The position numbers were made by a program, and so were the translations under genes. Below, in pieces: positions 34,139 to 43,923 of a stretch of DNA of 64,000 bases (position 1 is its first letter; every line of letters begins with the position of its first letter). The stretch is from positions 1 to 64,000 of the forward strand of contig JAAZZB010000083.1 in the NCBI GenBank assembly GCA_014239365.1, in the 5' to 3' direction. The DNA is from Verrucomicrobiia bacterium. Its GTDB lineage: Bacteria > Verrucomicrobiota > Verrucomicrobiia > Limisphaerales > UBA1100. Under the pieces are notes generated by a model. That model was given only the letters and a program-made list of their open reading frames with translations, did not search any database and had not been told where the DNA came from.

Positions 34139-35277
34139 GATTCGAGACGGGTGCGGGGGTTGAGCCAAGCCTGCAGGATATCGACCAGCAGATTCATCAA
34201 AATGATGAGCGTGGCGTAAAAGAGGACCGTGCCGATGACCATCGTGTAGTCGCGGTTAAAGGCGGCGGTGACGAAAAATTTGCCGAGGCCGGGGATGGAG
34301 AAAATGGTTTCGATGACGAATGAGCCGCTGATGAGGCCGGCAAACGCTGGGCCGAGGAAGGATACCACCGGCAACAAACCGCCGCGCAGGGAGTGCTTGA
34401 GGATGACGCGCGTTTCGCTGGCGCCCTTGGCGCGGGCGGTGCGAATGAAATCCTGATTGAGCACCTCGAGCATTCCGCCGCGCGTGAGGCGGGCGATGTA
34501 TGCGGCGTAATAAAGGCCAAGCGTGAGCGAGGGCAACACCATATCACCCCACGTGTACCAGCCAATGGGGCTGAACCAGCCGAGGCCCGAAGAGAAAATT
34601 AAAATCAACAGCGGCCCCATCACGAAGGTGGGCAGGCAAATACCGAGCATCGCGGTGGACATCGGCACGTAATCGAGCAGGGAATTTTTCTTGAGCGCGG
34701 CAATGATGCCGGCCGGCAATCCGATACACAACGCGATGGCCAACGCGCACAAGCCGAGCTGCATTGAGACGGGGAAGGAACGGCGAATGAGATCTTCGAC
34801 ATCCCAGCCGATGTATTTGAAGGACGGGCCTAATTCGCCAAAGATCAGGCCGGAACGTTCACGGCGGAAGATGAGCACTTCATGGTTTTTGGAAGTACGC
34901 TCGGCTGATGGCACGACGCGTGCGTGCCATTGGCCGGGGGATTGACCGGTGGTGGTGAGCGCGCTTTCGCGCGAAGCGGTGATGGTGAATTTTTTGTCCT
35001 CGGGCGAATACTCTGCGGTGGATTTGCCTTCGGCGAACTCCAGTTTTTGCTTGTCTACCTCTTTGGAAATGATGCCGAAGTAAAGGAGGTATTGCTCCCA
35101 GAGCGGACGGTCGAGGCCGTAGTGTTCCTCCATCTTTTTGCGAATTTCGACGGGGATAGTTTTCTCCTCGGTGAAGGGGCCGCCGGGCGCGAGGCGCACC
35201 ATGAAAAACGTGATGGTGGCGATGATGAACAACACCGGGATGGCCTGCAGCAAACGGATGAGGATGAAGCGAAGCAT
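34135..35277 (-). CDS. oppB: Peptide ABC transporter permease, OppB/DppB type, with periplasmic insertion
   Basis: 380 aa from the ATG at 35275-35277. N-terminus FILIRLLQAIPVLFIIATIT and MVRLAPGGPF are standard, and the C-terminal half has FIRTARAKGASETRVILKHS (the EAA-type ATPase contact) and SFVIETIFSIPGLGKFFV. Between the first span and the conserved core an extra ~70 residues (about 75-150) of polar sequence replace the usual short periplasmic loop, making the protein longer than the ~306-335 aa norm. It probably affects contact with the binding protein. Confidence 0.93.
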   Translation of the reverse strand: MLRFILIRLLQAIPVLFIIATITFFMVRLAPGGPFTEEKTIPVEIRKKMEEHYGLDRPLWEQYLLYFGIISKEVDKQKLEFAEGKSTAEYSPEDKKFTITASRESALTTTGQSPGQWHARVVPSAERTSKNHEVLIFRRERSGLIFGELGPSFKYIGWDVEDLIRRSFPVSMQLGLCALAIALCIGLPAGIIAALKKNSLLDYVPMSTAMLGICLPTFVMGPLLILIFSSGLGWFSPIGWYTWGDMVLPSLTLGLYYAAYIARLTRGGMLEVLNQDFIRTARAKGASETRVILKHSLRGGLLPVVSFLGPAFAGLISGSFVIETIFSIPGLGKFFVTAAFNRDYTMVIGTVLFYATLIILMNLLVDILQAWLNPRTRLES

Positions 35278-35282
35278 CGGGG

Positions 35283-37097
35283 TCAATCTTCCTTGGGATC
35301 TTCCTCAAGGTAAACGTGCTTGTAAGGATGATGATCGAGCACGTTGGGCCACCACCCTTTCACGCCCGGTTGGCGGAGGCTGGAGCGCACGTAAAAATAA
35401 ATCGGCAGCATCGGCATTTCAGCAGCCAAGATTTTTTCGGCCTCCTGAAAATATTCTTTCCGCTTGGCCTTGTCGCCTTCGGCGGCGGAAAGCTCGATGA
35501 GTTCATCGTAGCGTTTGCTGGACCAACCGGTGTTGTTGTGGCCGCCATCGGTCACCCACATATCCATAAACGTATTGGGGTCATTATAATCCCCCACCCA
35601 ACCGGCGCGGGCGATGACGTAATTCTGCGTCTCCACGGTTTTGAGGAAGACCTTCCATTCCTGATTATCGAGCACCACATTGATGCCCAGTTCCTTGCGC
35701 CACATACTTTGGATTGCCTCGGCAACTTTTTGGTGGCTTTCGCTGGTGTTATATTTCAGCTCAATCTCGGGCAATTCTTTGATGCCTTTTTCTTTTAAAT
35801 AATCGGCGATGAGTTTTTTGGCGGCGGCCAAGTCGTATTTGAATTGCGGCCCGGCAGTGAAGCCGCCGGTGCCGGGCGGCGTGAAATTGTAGGCCGGTTG
35901 CTGGCCCGCCTTGAGGACGTGCTCCACGAGCGCCTCGCGGTTGAGCGACAGCGCGAGAGCGCGGCGCACGCGAACGTCATCCAACGGAGCTTTCTTGGTA
36001 TTGAAGCGATAAAAATAAACACTCAAGTACGTGTCGAGATGGAGGAGGTCGGGGTTTTTTTTGCGGTGATAATCGATGCGATGCGGCGGGACGGTTTGGG
36101 TGTGATGCAAAAAGCTGGAGCGGAATGCGCGTTCCTCGGTGTCCACGCTTTCGATGGGATAAAACCGAATCTCATTGAGCTTCACCGTTTTGGCGTCCCA
36201 ATAGGTTGGACTTTTTTTCATCACCATCCGGGCGTTGATGCGCCATTCCTCGAGGGTGAACGGGCCGTTGCCCACGTGGTTTTCCGGCAATGCCCAGCCG
36301 GTGCCACGCACGGTGCGGGCGCCAAATTTTTCGATGGTGCCCGGATGCACCGGCCAGAATGAATAGTGATTGAGCAATTCCAGAAAATAGGGTGTGGGGT
36401 TTTCGAGTTTCAATTCCAGCGTGCGATCGTCAATCGCGCGCACGCCCACTTCGCAGCGATCCCAATCGTTCCAATCCAGCGACTGCAATTGAGTTTTACA
36501 AAACCGGCAGGTGCCCGTGGCTTCTTCATCGGCGGGCTGCAATTCGGTGAGCGTTTTTTTGCGGGCTGCGTCATCGAGCGCCGCCCACTCTTTTGGGTGC
36601 GCTACTTGTTTCGGCTCGCCATCCTTGGCGAGCAGCCATAAGCCGCCGGCGCATTTGTGGCCGGTGTTGAAGAGCTTGGCGTTTTTGAAAACCTGCAACA
36701 TATACGCGTACTGCGCGGCAAGTTCCTGATTGAGCATCCGGCGGTAGCTATAGACGAAATCCTGCGCGATGACCGGATCGCCATTGGACCACTTAGCGTT
36801 TTTGCGGAAGGTGAACGTGTACGTTTTGCGGTCTTCAGAAATCACCCAACTCTCCGCCACGCCCGGCCCGGGCTCCAGCGTTTTGGGATGCTCGGACATC
36901 AAGCCCTCCAGCAACGAAGAAAGAATATGATTGGCGCTCACGCTGGTGGCGATGTGAGGATCGAGCGATTGGGGTTCCGCGCCGTTGCCGAGGTGGAGCA
37001 CCTGATCGCGCGCGCGGGCCTCCACATTGGACGGCGGCCGCGAACACGCCAGCATTAGACAGGCAATAAACAGGAAGAAAAAATTCGCGGGGCGCAT
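35283..37097 (-). CDS. oppA: Peptide ABC transporter substrate-binding protein, OppA type
   Basis: 604 aa from the ATG at 37095-37097; earlier in-frame starts would add a non-signal tail. The N-terminus is FFFLFIACLMLACSRPPS, a lipoprotein-like signal with Cys18, implying an anchored periplasmic binding protein. The SBP family 5 pattern is clear: GNGAEPQSLDPHIATSVSA, SWVISEDRKTYTFTFRKNAK, VGNGPFTLEEW, KAPLDDVRVRRALALSLNRE and WVGDYNDPNTFMDMW. A stretch near residues 155-200 holds two Cys residues (GTCRFCKTQ), not usual in OppA. It starts the oppA-B-C-DF unit and supplies ligand specificity. Confidence 0.93.
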   Translation of the reverse strand: MRPANFFFLFIACLMLACSRPPSNVEARARDQVLHLGNGAEPQSLDPHIATSVSANHILSSLLEGLMSEHPKTLEPGPGVAESWVISEDRKTYTFTFRKNAKWSNGDPVIAQDFVYSYRRMLNQELAAQYAYMLQVFKNAKLFNTGHKCAGGLWLLAKDGEPKQVAHPKEWAALDDAARKKTLTELQPADEEATGTCRFCKTQLQSLDWNDWDRCEVGVRAIDDRTLELKLENPTPYFLELLNHYSFWPVHPGTIEKFGARTVRGTGWALPENHVGNGPFTLEEWRINARMVMKKSPTYWDAKTVKLNEIRFYPIESVDTEERAFRSSFLHHTQTVPPHRIDYHRKKNPDLLHLDTYLSVYFYRFNTKKAPLDDVRVRRALALSLNREALVEHVLKAGQQPAYNFTPPGTGGFTAGPQFKYDLAAAKKLIADYLKEKGIKELPEIELKYNTSESHQKVAEAIQSMWRKELGINVVLDNQEWKVFLKTVETQNYVIARAGWVGDYNDPNTFMDMWVTDGGHNNTGWSSKRYDELIELSAAEGDKAKRKEYFQEAEKILAAEMPMLPIYFYVRSSLRQPGVKGWWPNVLDHHPYKHVYLEEDPKED

Positions 37098-37140
37098 TGG
37101 GGAAAGGTGGTTCACGGAGCGCGCGGGGGCAAGCAAGTAT

Positions 37141-38793
37141 TTATTGCCCGGAGCCGGGTGGACTGTGTTTGGGCCATTCGTCGGCGGCCAACCCAATTGC
37201 CGTGCGCAGTTGGGCGGCGCGGACAGGGCCTTCATTGGCCAGCAAGTCGGTTAAGACCATCACTTCAAATGCCTCCCTTCCCAATAATCTCACCCGGTTT
37301 GCTGCGGCGTTTTTGAATCGATTGACGTAGCGGGTGTGGACGTCCTTGAATTTGTCGTAATATTTCTGGCCCTCCACTTCGTCGCCTTCGGCCAGAAAAA
37401 GGAAGTGGCGAATGAGCAGCCCGCGAATTAAGCCAACGGTTTTTTCATAGTTGCCGCGCTTGAGATCGTCCTCGTATTTGTAAAACACGAATTCGTCCAG
37501 ATTGACTTTGCCTTTTTTGAAGCCATCGCCCGGAGTGTAGCCGGGATAATAAACGAATTTTTCAGGATAACGGTTGGCACAAATTTCCAGCCATTTGATG
37601 GCTTCATCTTCGCGGTGATAATAAAAAAACCAGTTGATCGCCCGGCGCATAAAATTGAAGTGGGCGGTTTCGAAGGTGCTATAAGTATCTTCGCCGCGCA
37701 CTTCGTTCGCGCGTTTTACCATCTCGATGTACGCTGCGTGCGTGTTTTCGGTGATGTCCAAATTCGGGATGGTCCACCAACTGGCTTTGAGATCGGGACT
37801 GGCCCCGCCGGCGATGGCGCCCATTCCCTTGGTGACATCTTGAAATCCCAGATTGCCGGTGGCCGGATCCACAACGAGTTTGCCCCGCTCGAAGGCGTAC
37901 ATCATTGATTGGTAAATAATGCGTTCCACTTTGCGCATCGCGCTTTCGCGGGAAGGATTGTTGGCACAGCGTTTGAGGCCCATATGAGCCCAGTAAATGG
38001 AATGGGTTTCGGGAATACGCCAGTCGAGGGCGTCCACCACATCGCCGTTGGGCAGAGTGGAGCGGCCGTATTTCATCGCCACGGCTTTCATTTCGCGGGG
38101 GTCGAGCTTGTAAATTTTCCGGAGATCGGAGACGCGCTCGGCTATTTCGGGTGTGGGCGGATTGATGAGCGCATCGAAATTGGGAACGCCCCGGAGCGCC
38201 TGAGCTTCCTCCTGATTTTCCCAGAGCACAGCGGTCATATTATTCATCCACTGCTGTTTGTAAAACCGATGGTGGTCATCCATATTGTGACCAATCTTGT
38301 GCTGGAAAATCCACGCGAGCTCGTGGTAGATGAGCGGTTCCTGCGGGCAATATTTGATGCCTTCATCACGCAACAACCGCACGCCTTCCTGCACATATTT
38401 CCAACGGGTTTCCTGATCCGGATATTTTACGGAAAGATTGTAGGACATATTCCAGGCGTGGTTCACCCACACGGTGGGCACGGTGGGCTGGAGTTGGGAG
38501 ACCCATTGGGAAAGTTGCATTTGCTCCTGATAACGTTTATCGAGCTGGGCTTCATTGGCGCGCAACCAGAGGTAGGATGAAATGATTCCGCGAAATCCGC
38601 TGAGCGCCTGCGTGGTGAGCACCAGCATTGGCGGCGCATTTTGCAAAGGCTCGAGGTAGGCGTTGCTGAGTTCGCCGCGCTGTGTATTCAGGCGCTCCTG
38701 CACCACAAAGGCGAGGGCGACCAACACGATAATGAAGCCCAACAAAACCGGCTTGGGCAGACTATCGAGAGTTTTTGCGCGTTTGGTTTTCAT
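37141..38793 (-). CDS. Membrane-anchored protein of unknown family (last gene of SPFH/ABC cluster)
   Basis: I cannot name a family. 550 aa with one N-terminal membrane span (PVLLGFIIVLVALAFVV, ~15-31) and a long helical body rich in Trp, Tyr and Arg (LRANEAQLDKRYQEQMQLSQ, LIYHELAWIFQHKIG, MRRAINWFFYYHREDEAIKW) that looks like irregular TPR-type helical pairs, presumably outside the membrane. Its start overlaps the stop of the ABC permease gene by 4 nt (38790-38793), so it is coupled to that transporter and likely part of the same complex. Confidence 0.75.
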   Translation of the reverse strand: MKTKRAKTLDSLPKPVLLGFIIVLVALAFVVQERLNTQRGELSNAYLEPLQNAPPMLVLTTQALSGFRGIISSYLWLRANEAQLDKRYQEQMQLSQWVSQLQPTVPTVWVNHAWNMSYNLSVKYPDQETRWKYVQEGVRLLRDEGIKYCPQEPLIYHELAWIFQHKIGHNMDDHHRFYKQQWMNNMTAVLWENQEEAQALRGVPNFDALINPPTPEIAERVSDLRKIYKLDPREMKAVAMKYGRSTLPNGDVVDALDWRIPETHSIYWAHMGLKRCANNPSRESAMRKVERIIYQSMMYAFERGKLVVDPATGNLGFQDVTKGMGAIAGGASPDLKASWWTIPNLDITENTHAAYIEMVKRANEVRGEDTYSTFETAHFNFMRRAINWFFYYHREDEAIKWLEICANRYPEKFVYYPGYTPGDGFKKGKVNLDEFVFYKYEDDLKRGNYEKTVGLIRGLLIRHFLFLAEGDEVEGQKYYDKFKDVHTRYVNRFKNAAANRVRLLGREAFEVMVLTDLLANEGPVRAAQLRTAIGLAADEWPKHSPPGSGQ

Positions 38794-40670
38794 TCGTCAC
38801 TGTCCGTGATGGCGAGCTGTCGCCTAGTGAAGATAAGCGTGCCGACCCCAAAAATCAAGAGGCCACTCAGCCCCCAAATGTAACTATAAGCGCGGGCGAG
38901 CTGGCCCCAAGTGATGGCGCGCCCGTCGGTGAGATCTTTAATGGGCGAATAATCTTTCACGGGCGAAATGACCGAGACCATTACCCGGAAGGAATTGACC
39001 GCGAAAAAATCCACGATCGAGGCATCGCGTTGTCCGTCCGTCCAGGTTTGCATCACGGTGTCATCCGCCACCACATCTTTCATAATGCCGGTGCAAAATG
39101 AAATTAGCAGAACGCCCGAACAGGCGAAGACCGCCATCGAAAAGGACATAAAACTCGCCGCCGCCAAGCCCAGCGCGGCCAGCACGCCCAGCCACGCGAA
39201 CACAATTGCCAGTGCGCGCAAATAGTTTTTAAGAAATCCGCCTTCATAATACATTACCTCGATGCCGCGCGGATTGAGTTCGCCGGTTCGGTCATCCACG
39301 AAGGGCAGCCGGATGACTCCCAGATATTCCTGACCCTGTTGAGGTGTTTCCTCATTAAACAAATCGACGTACATTAAATCGTTGGTTCCGAAGATGCTGA
39401 TTTTATTGGTGACTCCCTCTTCGGTGACCATCCGGGCCACCGCAATGAGCGGCTCTTCGATATGAGTGCGGGCGGAATAGAGCCGCACCTGCGGCGGAGG
39501 CCCCTGCTCTTTTCCATCCCGACTATAATACAGGCTCATTTTGTATTTCCGGTCCGTCTTGAAACTCATCCGGCTATCCTCCAACTGGAACCGAAGCACC
39601 AAGCCGCGATCTTCATTAAAACTCCCAAAGGGTTTTCGGAAAACCAATCGCCGCCCCGTCTTGGGCACTACCAATTGTGAAAGCATCGAGTACTGCAAGC
39701 GGATGTCTCTTTTGATTTGTTGCTGCATTTCCGGAGGCACCGCCGTGATGCGTTCACCCTGTTTTTGGGCGGCGACGTTTTGCTGCATTAATTTCAAAAC
39801 CTCTTGCATAGCCTTTTCCTCCTCGGCTTCGCGATTGCTCTTTCGCCAGTCTCGAAACGATACCCCTAAATTATTGGTACCGTACAACACCAGCACATCC
39901 TCCAAATCCAATGAGGCGCGAGAGACGAGGACTTGCTCGCGCAATTTTTTCCTGGGAAGGCTGGCCAGCAATCGCTTCAACTCTTCAATCGGGCGCGGGA
40001 TGTACCTTCCTTGCGCGTCCTCCTTGAGAACTTTTTTCTCCTCATCCACCTGCACAACCTGTTCGATGCGCAGCTCGCCCTGTTGCCACGATTGGATGGC
40101 CAAGTTGATGACTTCTTCATCGCTGCGATCTTTTAGCATTTTATACTGAGCCTCATCCATATGGCTCGCGCGATATTCCATCATCCCATAAACCACGCTG
40201 CCGGCGAGCCCCAGCAACAGCAGGTTGAGGCCCATAATGCCGAGCCATTTGCCGAGCCAAATTTGCCAGCGTGCAATGGGTTTGGTGGCGACCATCTGCA
40301 TTTGGCAATCGCCGATATCGCGCGCCATACTCCCCACCGCCAGCCAAAGAGTGGCGAAGCCGAGGATGCCGGTGGTCATACTCAGGGTGTAAGTCAGAAT
40401 GATTTGCGCCATTCCCTTGGCCGAGCCGTCATCGCGCAATACTGCGGGCAAACCGCCCACGATGACCACCAGCAGCAGGATCATTACCCACATAAAACGC
40501 AGGCGAAATGCCGTCTTCCAAGTGAGGGCGGCCACGTGGCGGATGCGCCGATCGGCAAGGCTCCAAATAATCGCGCCAAATAAACCGGCAAGCAACAGGC
40601 CGCGCAGCCCCATCCCAACCCAGCTCATCAGGAAAGGGGTTTCAAAAGAGAAGAAAGGAAGTGAGTCCAT
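38790..40670 (-). CDS. ABC-2-type permease subunit with large extracytoplasmic domain
   Basis: 626 aa. Membrane spans occur near residues 17-38, 58-75, 88-112 and 145-165, then a long soluble region (~185-470, DEEKKVLKEDAQGRYIP, SRASLDLEDVLVLYGTN) and a final set of spans (~485-600, AFACSGVLLISFCTGIMKDV). This is the ABC-2 type arrangement with a large loop, as in NosY/Gld-type permeases, and the stretch ARDIGDCQMQMVATKPIARW resembles the KPISRW box of ABC-2 permeases. The ATPase for it is the next gene upstream (24-bp gap). A role in moving lipid, protein or polysaccharide is possible; the substrate is unknown. Confidence 0.82.
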   Translation of the reverse strand: MDSLPFFSFETPFLMSWVGMGLRGLLLAGLFGAIIWSLADRRIRHVAALTWKTAFRLRFMWVMILLLVVIVGGLPAVLRDDGSAKGMAQIILTYTLSMTTGILGFATLWLAVGSMARDIGDCQMQMVATKPIARWQIWLGKWLGIMGLNLLLLGLAGSVVYGMMEYRASHMDEAQYKMLKDRSDEEVINLAIQSWQQGELRIEQVVQVDEEKKVLKEDAQGRYIPRPIEELKRLLASLPRKKLREQVLVSRASLDLEDVLVLYGTNNLGVSFRDWRKSNREAEEEKAMQEVLKLMQQNVAAQKQGERITAVPPEMQQQIKRDIRLQYSMLSQLVVPKTGRRLVFRKPFGSFNEDRGLVLRFQLEDSRMSFKTDRKYKMSLYYSRDGKEQGPPPQVRLYSARTHIEEPLIAVARMVTEEGVTNKISIFGTNDLMYVDLFNEETPQQGQEYLGVIRLPFVDDRTGELNPRGIEVMYYEGGFLKNYLRALAIVFAWLGVLAALGLAAASFMSFSMAVFACSGVLLISFCTGIMKDVVADDTVMQTWTDGQRDASIVDFFAVNSFRVMVSVISPVKDYSPIKDLTDGRAITWGQLARAYSYIWGLSGLLIFGVGTLIFTRRQLAITDSDE

Positions 40671-40694
40671 CGCGCGCGGTCGGTGGGCTTGAGA

Positions 40695-41912
40695 TCAATC
40701 GTCGCCGAGCAGACCGGAGAGTTTGTCATCGGCCTCATCGAGAACGTTGGATTTTTTATCGGGTCGCGCCTCTTGCTGCGCGGGTTGTTTTTTGGGTTCT
40801 TCGCCGGCAAGCGCATCGAGCTTGGCGGTATCCACAGCCGACTGCTCGGGCTTGGCCTCCGCAGTTTGCACGACCGACTTGGCAGCTTCCTTGTCGGCCA
40901 ACCGCTCGAGCATTTTGTCAGCCTGCGTGGGCACGGGTGCATCGGCCCGCAAAAACTCTGCCACCTCGTTGCCCGCAGTGGAGCCGGAAGTGCCTTCGTC
41001 TTTTGCGATGGCGTTTTCCACCACACCCAGGAAAAAGCTTTCGAGGTTTTGCGTCGGATTCTCCACGCGCACTTCATCCTTGGGCACGTGTTTGGCGATG
41101 GTCTCCATCACCTCCTGCTGAGCGTCCTCGGACAATGCGGGAAGAGTAAAACGAATCGTGTCGCGCTCGGTCAGCAATTCTTCCAGCGTGCCGTACTGCT
41201 GCACTTTGCCGCCGTAATAAATCACCGCGCGATCGCAGACATCCTCCACATCGGCCAGTAAATGGCTCGAAAGAATTACCGTTTTACCGCGGGCCTTGAG
41301 GTTGAGAATGAGGTCTTTGATTTCACGACAACCCACCGGATCCAATCCGCTGGTGGGTTCATCAAGAATCACAAGATCCGGATCATTGATCAATGCCTGC
41401 GCCAAACCAATGCGGCGCTGCATTCCTTTGGAAAATTCACCGACGGTCCGCATTTGCGTGGCGGAGAGGCCCACCATATCCAGCAACTGCTCCGTGCGAA
41501 TTTTTTTCTCCTTGGGATCCAGCGCAAACAGGCCGCCAAAAAAATCAATCGTCTCCGCTGAGTTCAAATATTTATATAGATACGATTCCTCCGGCAGATA
41601 CCCGATGCGCTCCTTGGTTTTTACATCGCGCGGGCCGTGGCCAAAAATATCGATGAAGCCTTTAGTGGGGTTGAGCAGGCCGAGCATCATCTTGATGGTC
41701 GTAGACTTGCCCGAACCGTTCGGGCCGAGCAAACCAAACACCTCGCCCGCGCGCACTTCGAAGCTCACATCATTCACCGCGCGCGCCTTGGGGCGACCCC
41801 AGAAATCACGAAACACTTTGACCAAATTACTGACGCGCACAATCACTTCACCGTTGGCCTCCGCAGCGGCGTCAGTGGCGTGGGTTTCTTCCTGAGTTTG
41901 TGTTTCAACCAT
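40695..41912 (-). CDS. ABC transporter ATP-binding protein with C-terminal extension
   Basis: 405 aa. The ABC domain has LLGPNGSGKSTTIKMMLGLL (Walker A, residues 61-80), GYLPEESYLYKYL (Q-loop region, typical of ABC-2 exporters), EFSKGMQRRIGLAQAL (signature), DPDLVILDEPTSGLDP (Walker B) and a C-terminal extension of ~100 residues (EGTSGSTAGNEVAEFL, KLDALAGEEPKKQPAQQ) that is acidic and Ala/Lys-rich, not found in simple ABC-2 ATPases. It pairs with the permease at 38790-40670 and perhaps with the one at 48123-49919. Confidence 0.92.
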   Translation of the reverse strand: MVETQTQEETHATDAAAEANGEVIVRVSNLVKVFRDFWGRPKARAVNDVSFEVRAGEVFGLLGPNGSGKSTTIKMMLGLLNPTKGFIDIFGHGPRDVKTKERIGYLPEESYLYKYLNSAETIDFFGGLFALDPKEKKIRTEQLLDMVGLSATQMRTVGEFSKGMQRRIGLAQALINDPDLVILDEPTSGLDPVGCREIKDLILNLKARGKTVILSSHLLADVEDVCDRAVIYYGGKVQQYGTLEELLTERDTIRFTLPALSEDAQQEVMETIAKHVPKDEVRVENPTQNLESFFLGVVENAIAKDEGTSGSTAGNEVAEFLRADAPVPTQADKMLERLADKEAAKSVVQTAEAKPEQSAVDTAKLDALAGEEPKKQPAQQEARPDKKSNVLDEADDKLSGLLGDD

Positions 41913-41925
41913 AAGCCGGAAATTC

Positions 41926-43914
41926 TTAAGCCGCTTCAGCCGTCAGTTGAGGTTCGCCTTTGGTTTCCTCTTCGTCCTGCGGTGTCGGCGTGGGAGTGCC
42001 CCCTTCTTCAAAAGGATCAAACTCCTCGCCTTCACGCACGAGGCGGGCGCTGTTGAACACCACGATCAACGAGCCGGCGACATTCAACATCGCCGCCAGC
42101 ACGGGGGTAATATAATTCAGCGCAGCTAATACTAAACCGATGATCACAAACAAAATGCCAAAAATAAAATTCTGGTTAATCACGCTGCGCGTCATACGCG
42201 AGAGATGCACCAAAAATGGCAAACGCCGCAGGTCATTATTCATCAACGCGATGGTGGCGCTTTGGATGGCCACGTCACTGCCGGCGGCGCCCATTGCGAT
42301 GCCGATGTCGCCCGCCTTGAGCGCAGGGGCGTCATTCACGCCATCGCCCACGAAAGCGACCTTGTAGCCCTTGGACCGAATGTCCTGAACGTACTCCACT
42401 TTTTGGCCGGGCAAACATTCCGCACGCACTTCTTCGCAGCCCACCTCGGCGGCCACGCGCTCGGCCACGGGGATGCGATCGCCGGACACAATGGCGAACC
42501 GCCGCACGCCTTCGTTTCGTAATTCCACCAACGACTCTGCCGCCTCGGCACGAATTTCATCCGTCATCCCCACCCAACCGATGAACTCCCCGTTGCGGCT
42601 TACAAAGACAAGGCTGAACCCGGCCGCTTCATCGATATCCACCGAGCCTTTGAGGTCGCCGGTCACTTCATTTTCATTCAGCCACATTTCGCGGCCGACC
42701 ATAATCTTGTCGCCTTCCACCGTGGCTTGCACGCCTTTGCCGGCAATTTCCTTAAAATCCACAGGCTCAGGCAAAGTCAATCCCACTTCCGCCGCCAGCA
42801 CGCCAATGGCTTTCGCCGTGGGGTGATTGCTGTATTGCTCGGCGGCAGCCGTGGCCAGCAACAGCTCGGAACGTTGCACGCCTTCCACCGGCATTACGCG
42901 GCTGACGGTGAGTGTGCCGGTGGTGATGGTTCCGGTTTTATCAAACACAAACGCATTGATGCGCGCGGCCAATTCGATATCGCTCACCTGTTTAATAAGA
43001 ATACCCAGACGCGAAGCGGTGGCCACTGCCGCCACCATCGCGGTGGGCGTGGCGAGGATGAACGCCACAGGGCTTGACACAATAAATACGGAAATCACGC
43101 GGTTCAAATCCTGCGTGAACGCCCAGACCAACGCGCCGATGACGAGCACCAGCGGGGTGTAAAAACCCATATACTGATCCACGATTTTCATGAGCTGCGT
43201 TTTGGATTGCGCCGCCTGCAAAATCAATTCACGCACGCGGCCAAATTCCGTTTGCTCGCCTACTTTGGTAACCTCCACCTCGAGCATACCGTCCAGGTTA
43301 ATCGTGCCCTGAAAAACGCTGTCGCCGGGTTTTTTATCCACCGGCAACGATTCACCGGTGATGTTGGCTTGATTGATCGAGCCGGCGCCCAAAAGAATAT
43401 CGCCATCGGCCGGCACATTGTCGCCGGGTCGTACGCGGATGCGATCGCCCACGGCGAGGGCCAGCGCAGCCACTTCTTCCTCCTTACCATCCACAAGGCG
43501 AATGGCCCGGGTGGGGGTCAACTTCATCAGACGACGAATCGCTTCGCGGGCGCCGGAAGCCGTGCGGCTCTCAATCATTTCACCCAGCAACATAAAGAAT
43601 GCCACGAGACCGGCGGCATGATATTCGCCCGATGAAAATGTGGCCAACACCGCGATGGCCACCAACTCGTTGGTGGTGAGCAGTCCCTGCCGAAGGTCGT
43701 GGATGGTCGTGCGAAAAATTCGGATGCCGAGAATGAACGCGCCAATCATCGCGCTCAAGTCGCCCACGCTGGATTCGGAACCGAGAAACCAGTCCGCGAG
43801 AAAACCGTTGATGACAAACAGGATGCCGACGAAAATATATTTCACCGTGGTAGCGGCCTGTTTGGCCTTGGCATCCTCGGCGGCTTCAAGTTGTTGGGAG
43901 TCGTCGTTGGACAT
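41926..43914 (-). CDS. P1B-type ATPase-like protein lacking the CPC motif
   Basis: 662 aa with the full P-type ATPase core: ITGESLPVDKKPG (TGES at 186-189), FDKTGTITTGTL (phosphorylated D325), SNHPTA where metal ATPases have S-E-HP, and VAFVGDGVNDAPALKAGDIG. The membrane motif that defines heavy-metal ATPases, CPC, reads S281-P282-V283 (SSPVAFILATPTAMV), so the metal-binding cysteines are gone. There is no N-terminal HMA domain; the N-terminus is acidic and short. This argues against Cu/Zn/Cd transport and for another ion or a regulatory role. It lies between the ABC ATPase and the SPFH genes with gaps of 9-13 bp. Confidence 0.9.
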   Translation of the reverse strand: MSNDDSQQLEAAEDAKAKQAATTVKYIFVGILFVINGFLADWFLGSESSVGDLSAMIGAFILGIRIFRTTIHDLRQGLLTTNELVAIAVLATFSSGEYHAAGLVAFFMLLGEMIESRTASGAREAIRRLMKLTPTRAIRLVDGKEEEVAALALAVGDRIRVRPGDNVPADGDILLGAGSINQANITGESLPVDKKPGDSVFQGTINLDGMLEVEVTKVGEQTEFGRVRELILQAAQSKTQLMKIVDQYMGFYTPLVLVIGALVWAFTQDLNRVISVFIVSSPVAFILATPTAMVAAVATASRLGILIKQVSDIELAARINAFVFDKTGTITTGTLTVSRVMPVEGVQRSELLLATAAAEQYSNHPTAKAIGVLAAEVGLTLPEPVDFKEIAGKGVQATVEGDKIMVGREMWLNENEVTGDLKGSVDIDEAAGFSLVFVSRNGEFIGWVGMTDEIRAEAAESLVELRNEGVRRFAIVSGDRIPVAERVAAEVGCEEVRAECLPGQKVEYVQDIRSKGYKVAFVGDGVNDAPALKAGDIGIAMGAAGSDVAIQSATIALMNNDLRRLPFLVHLSRMTRSVINQNFIFGILFVIIGLVLAALNYITPVLAAMLNVAGSLIVVFNSARLVREGEEFDPFEEGGTPTPTPQDEEETKGEPQLTAEAA

Positions 43915-43923
43915 AATAAAAAA

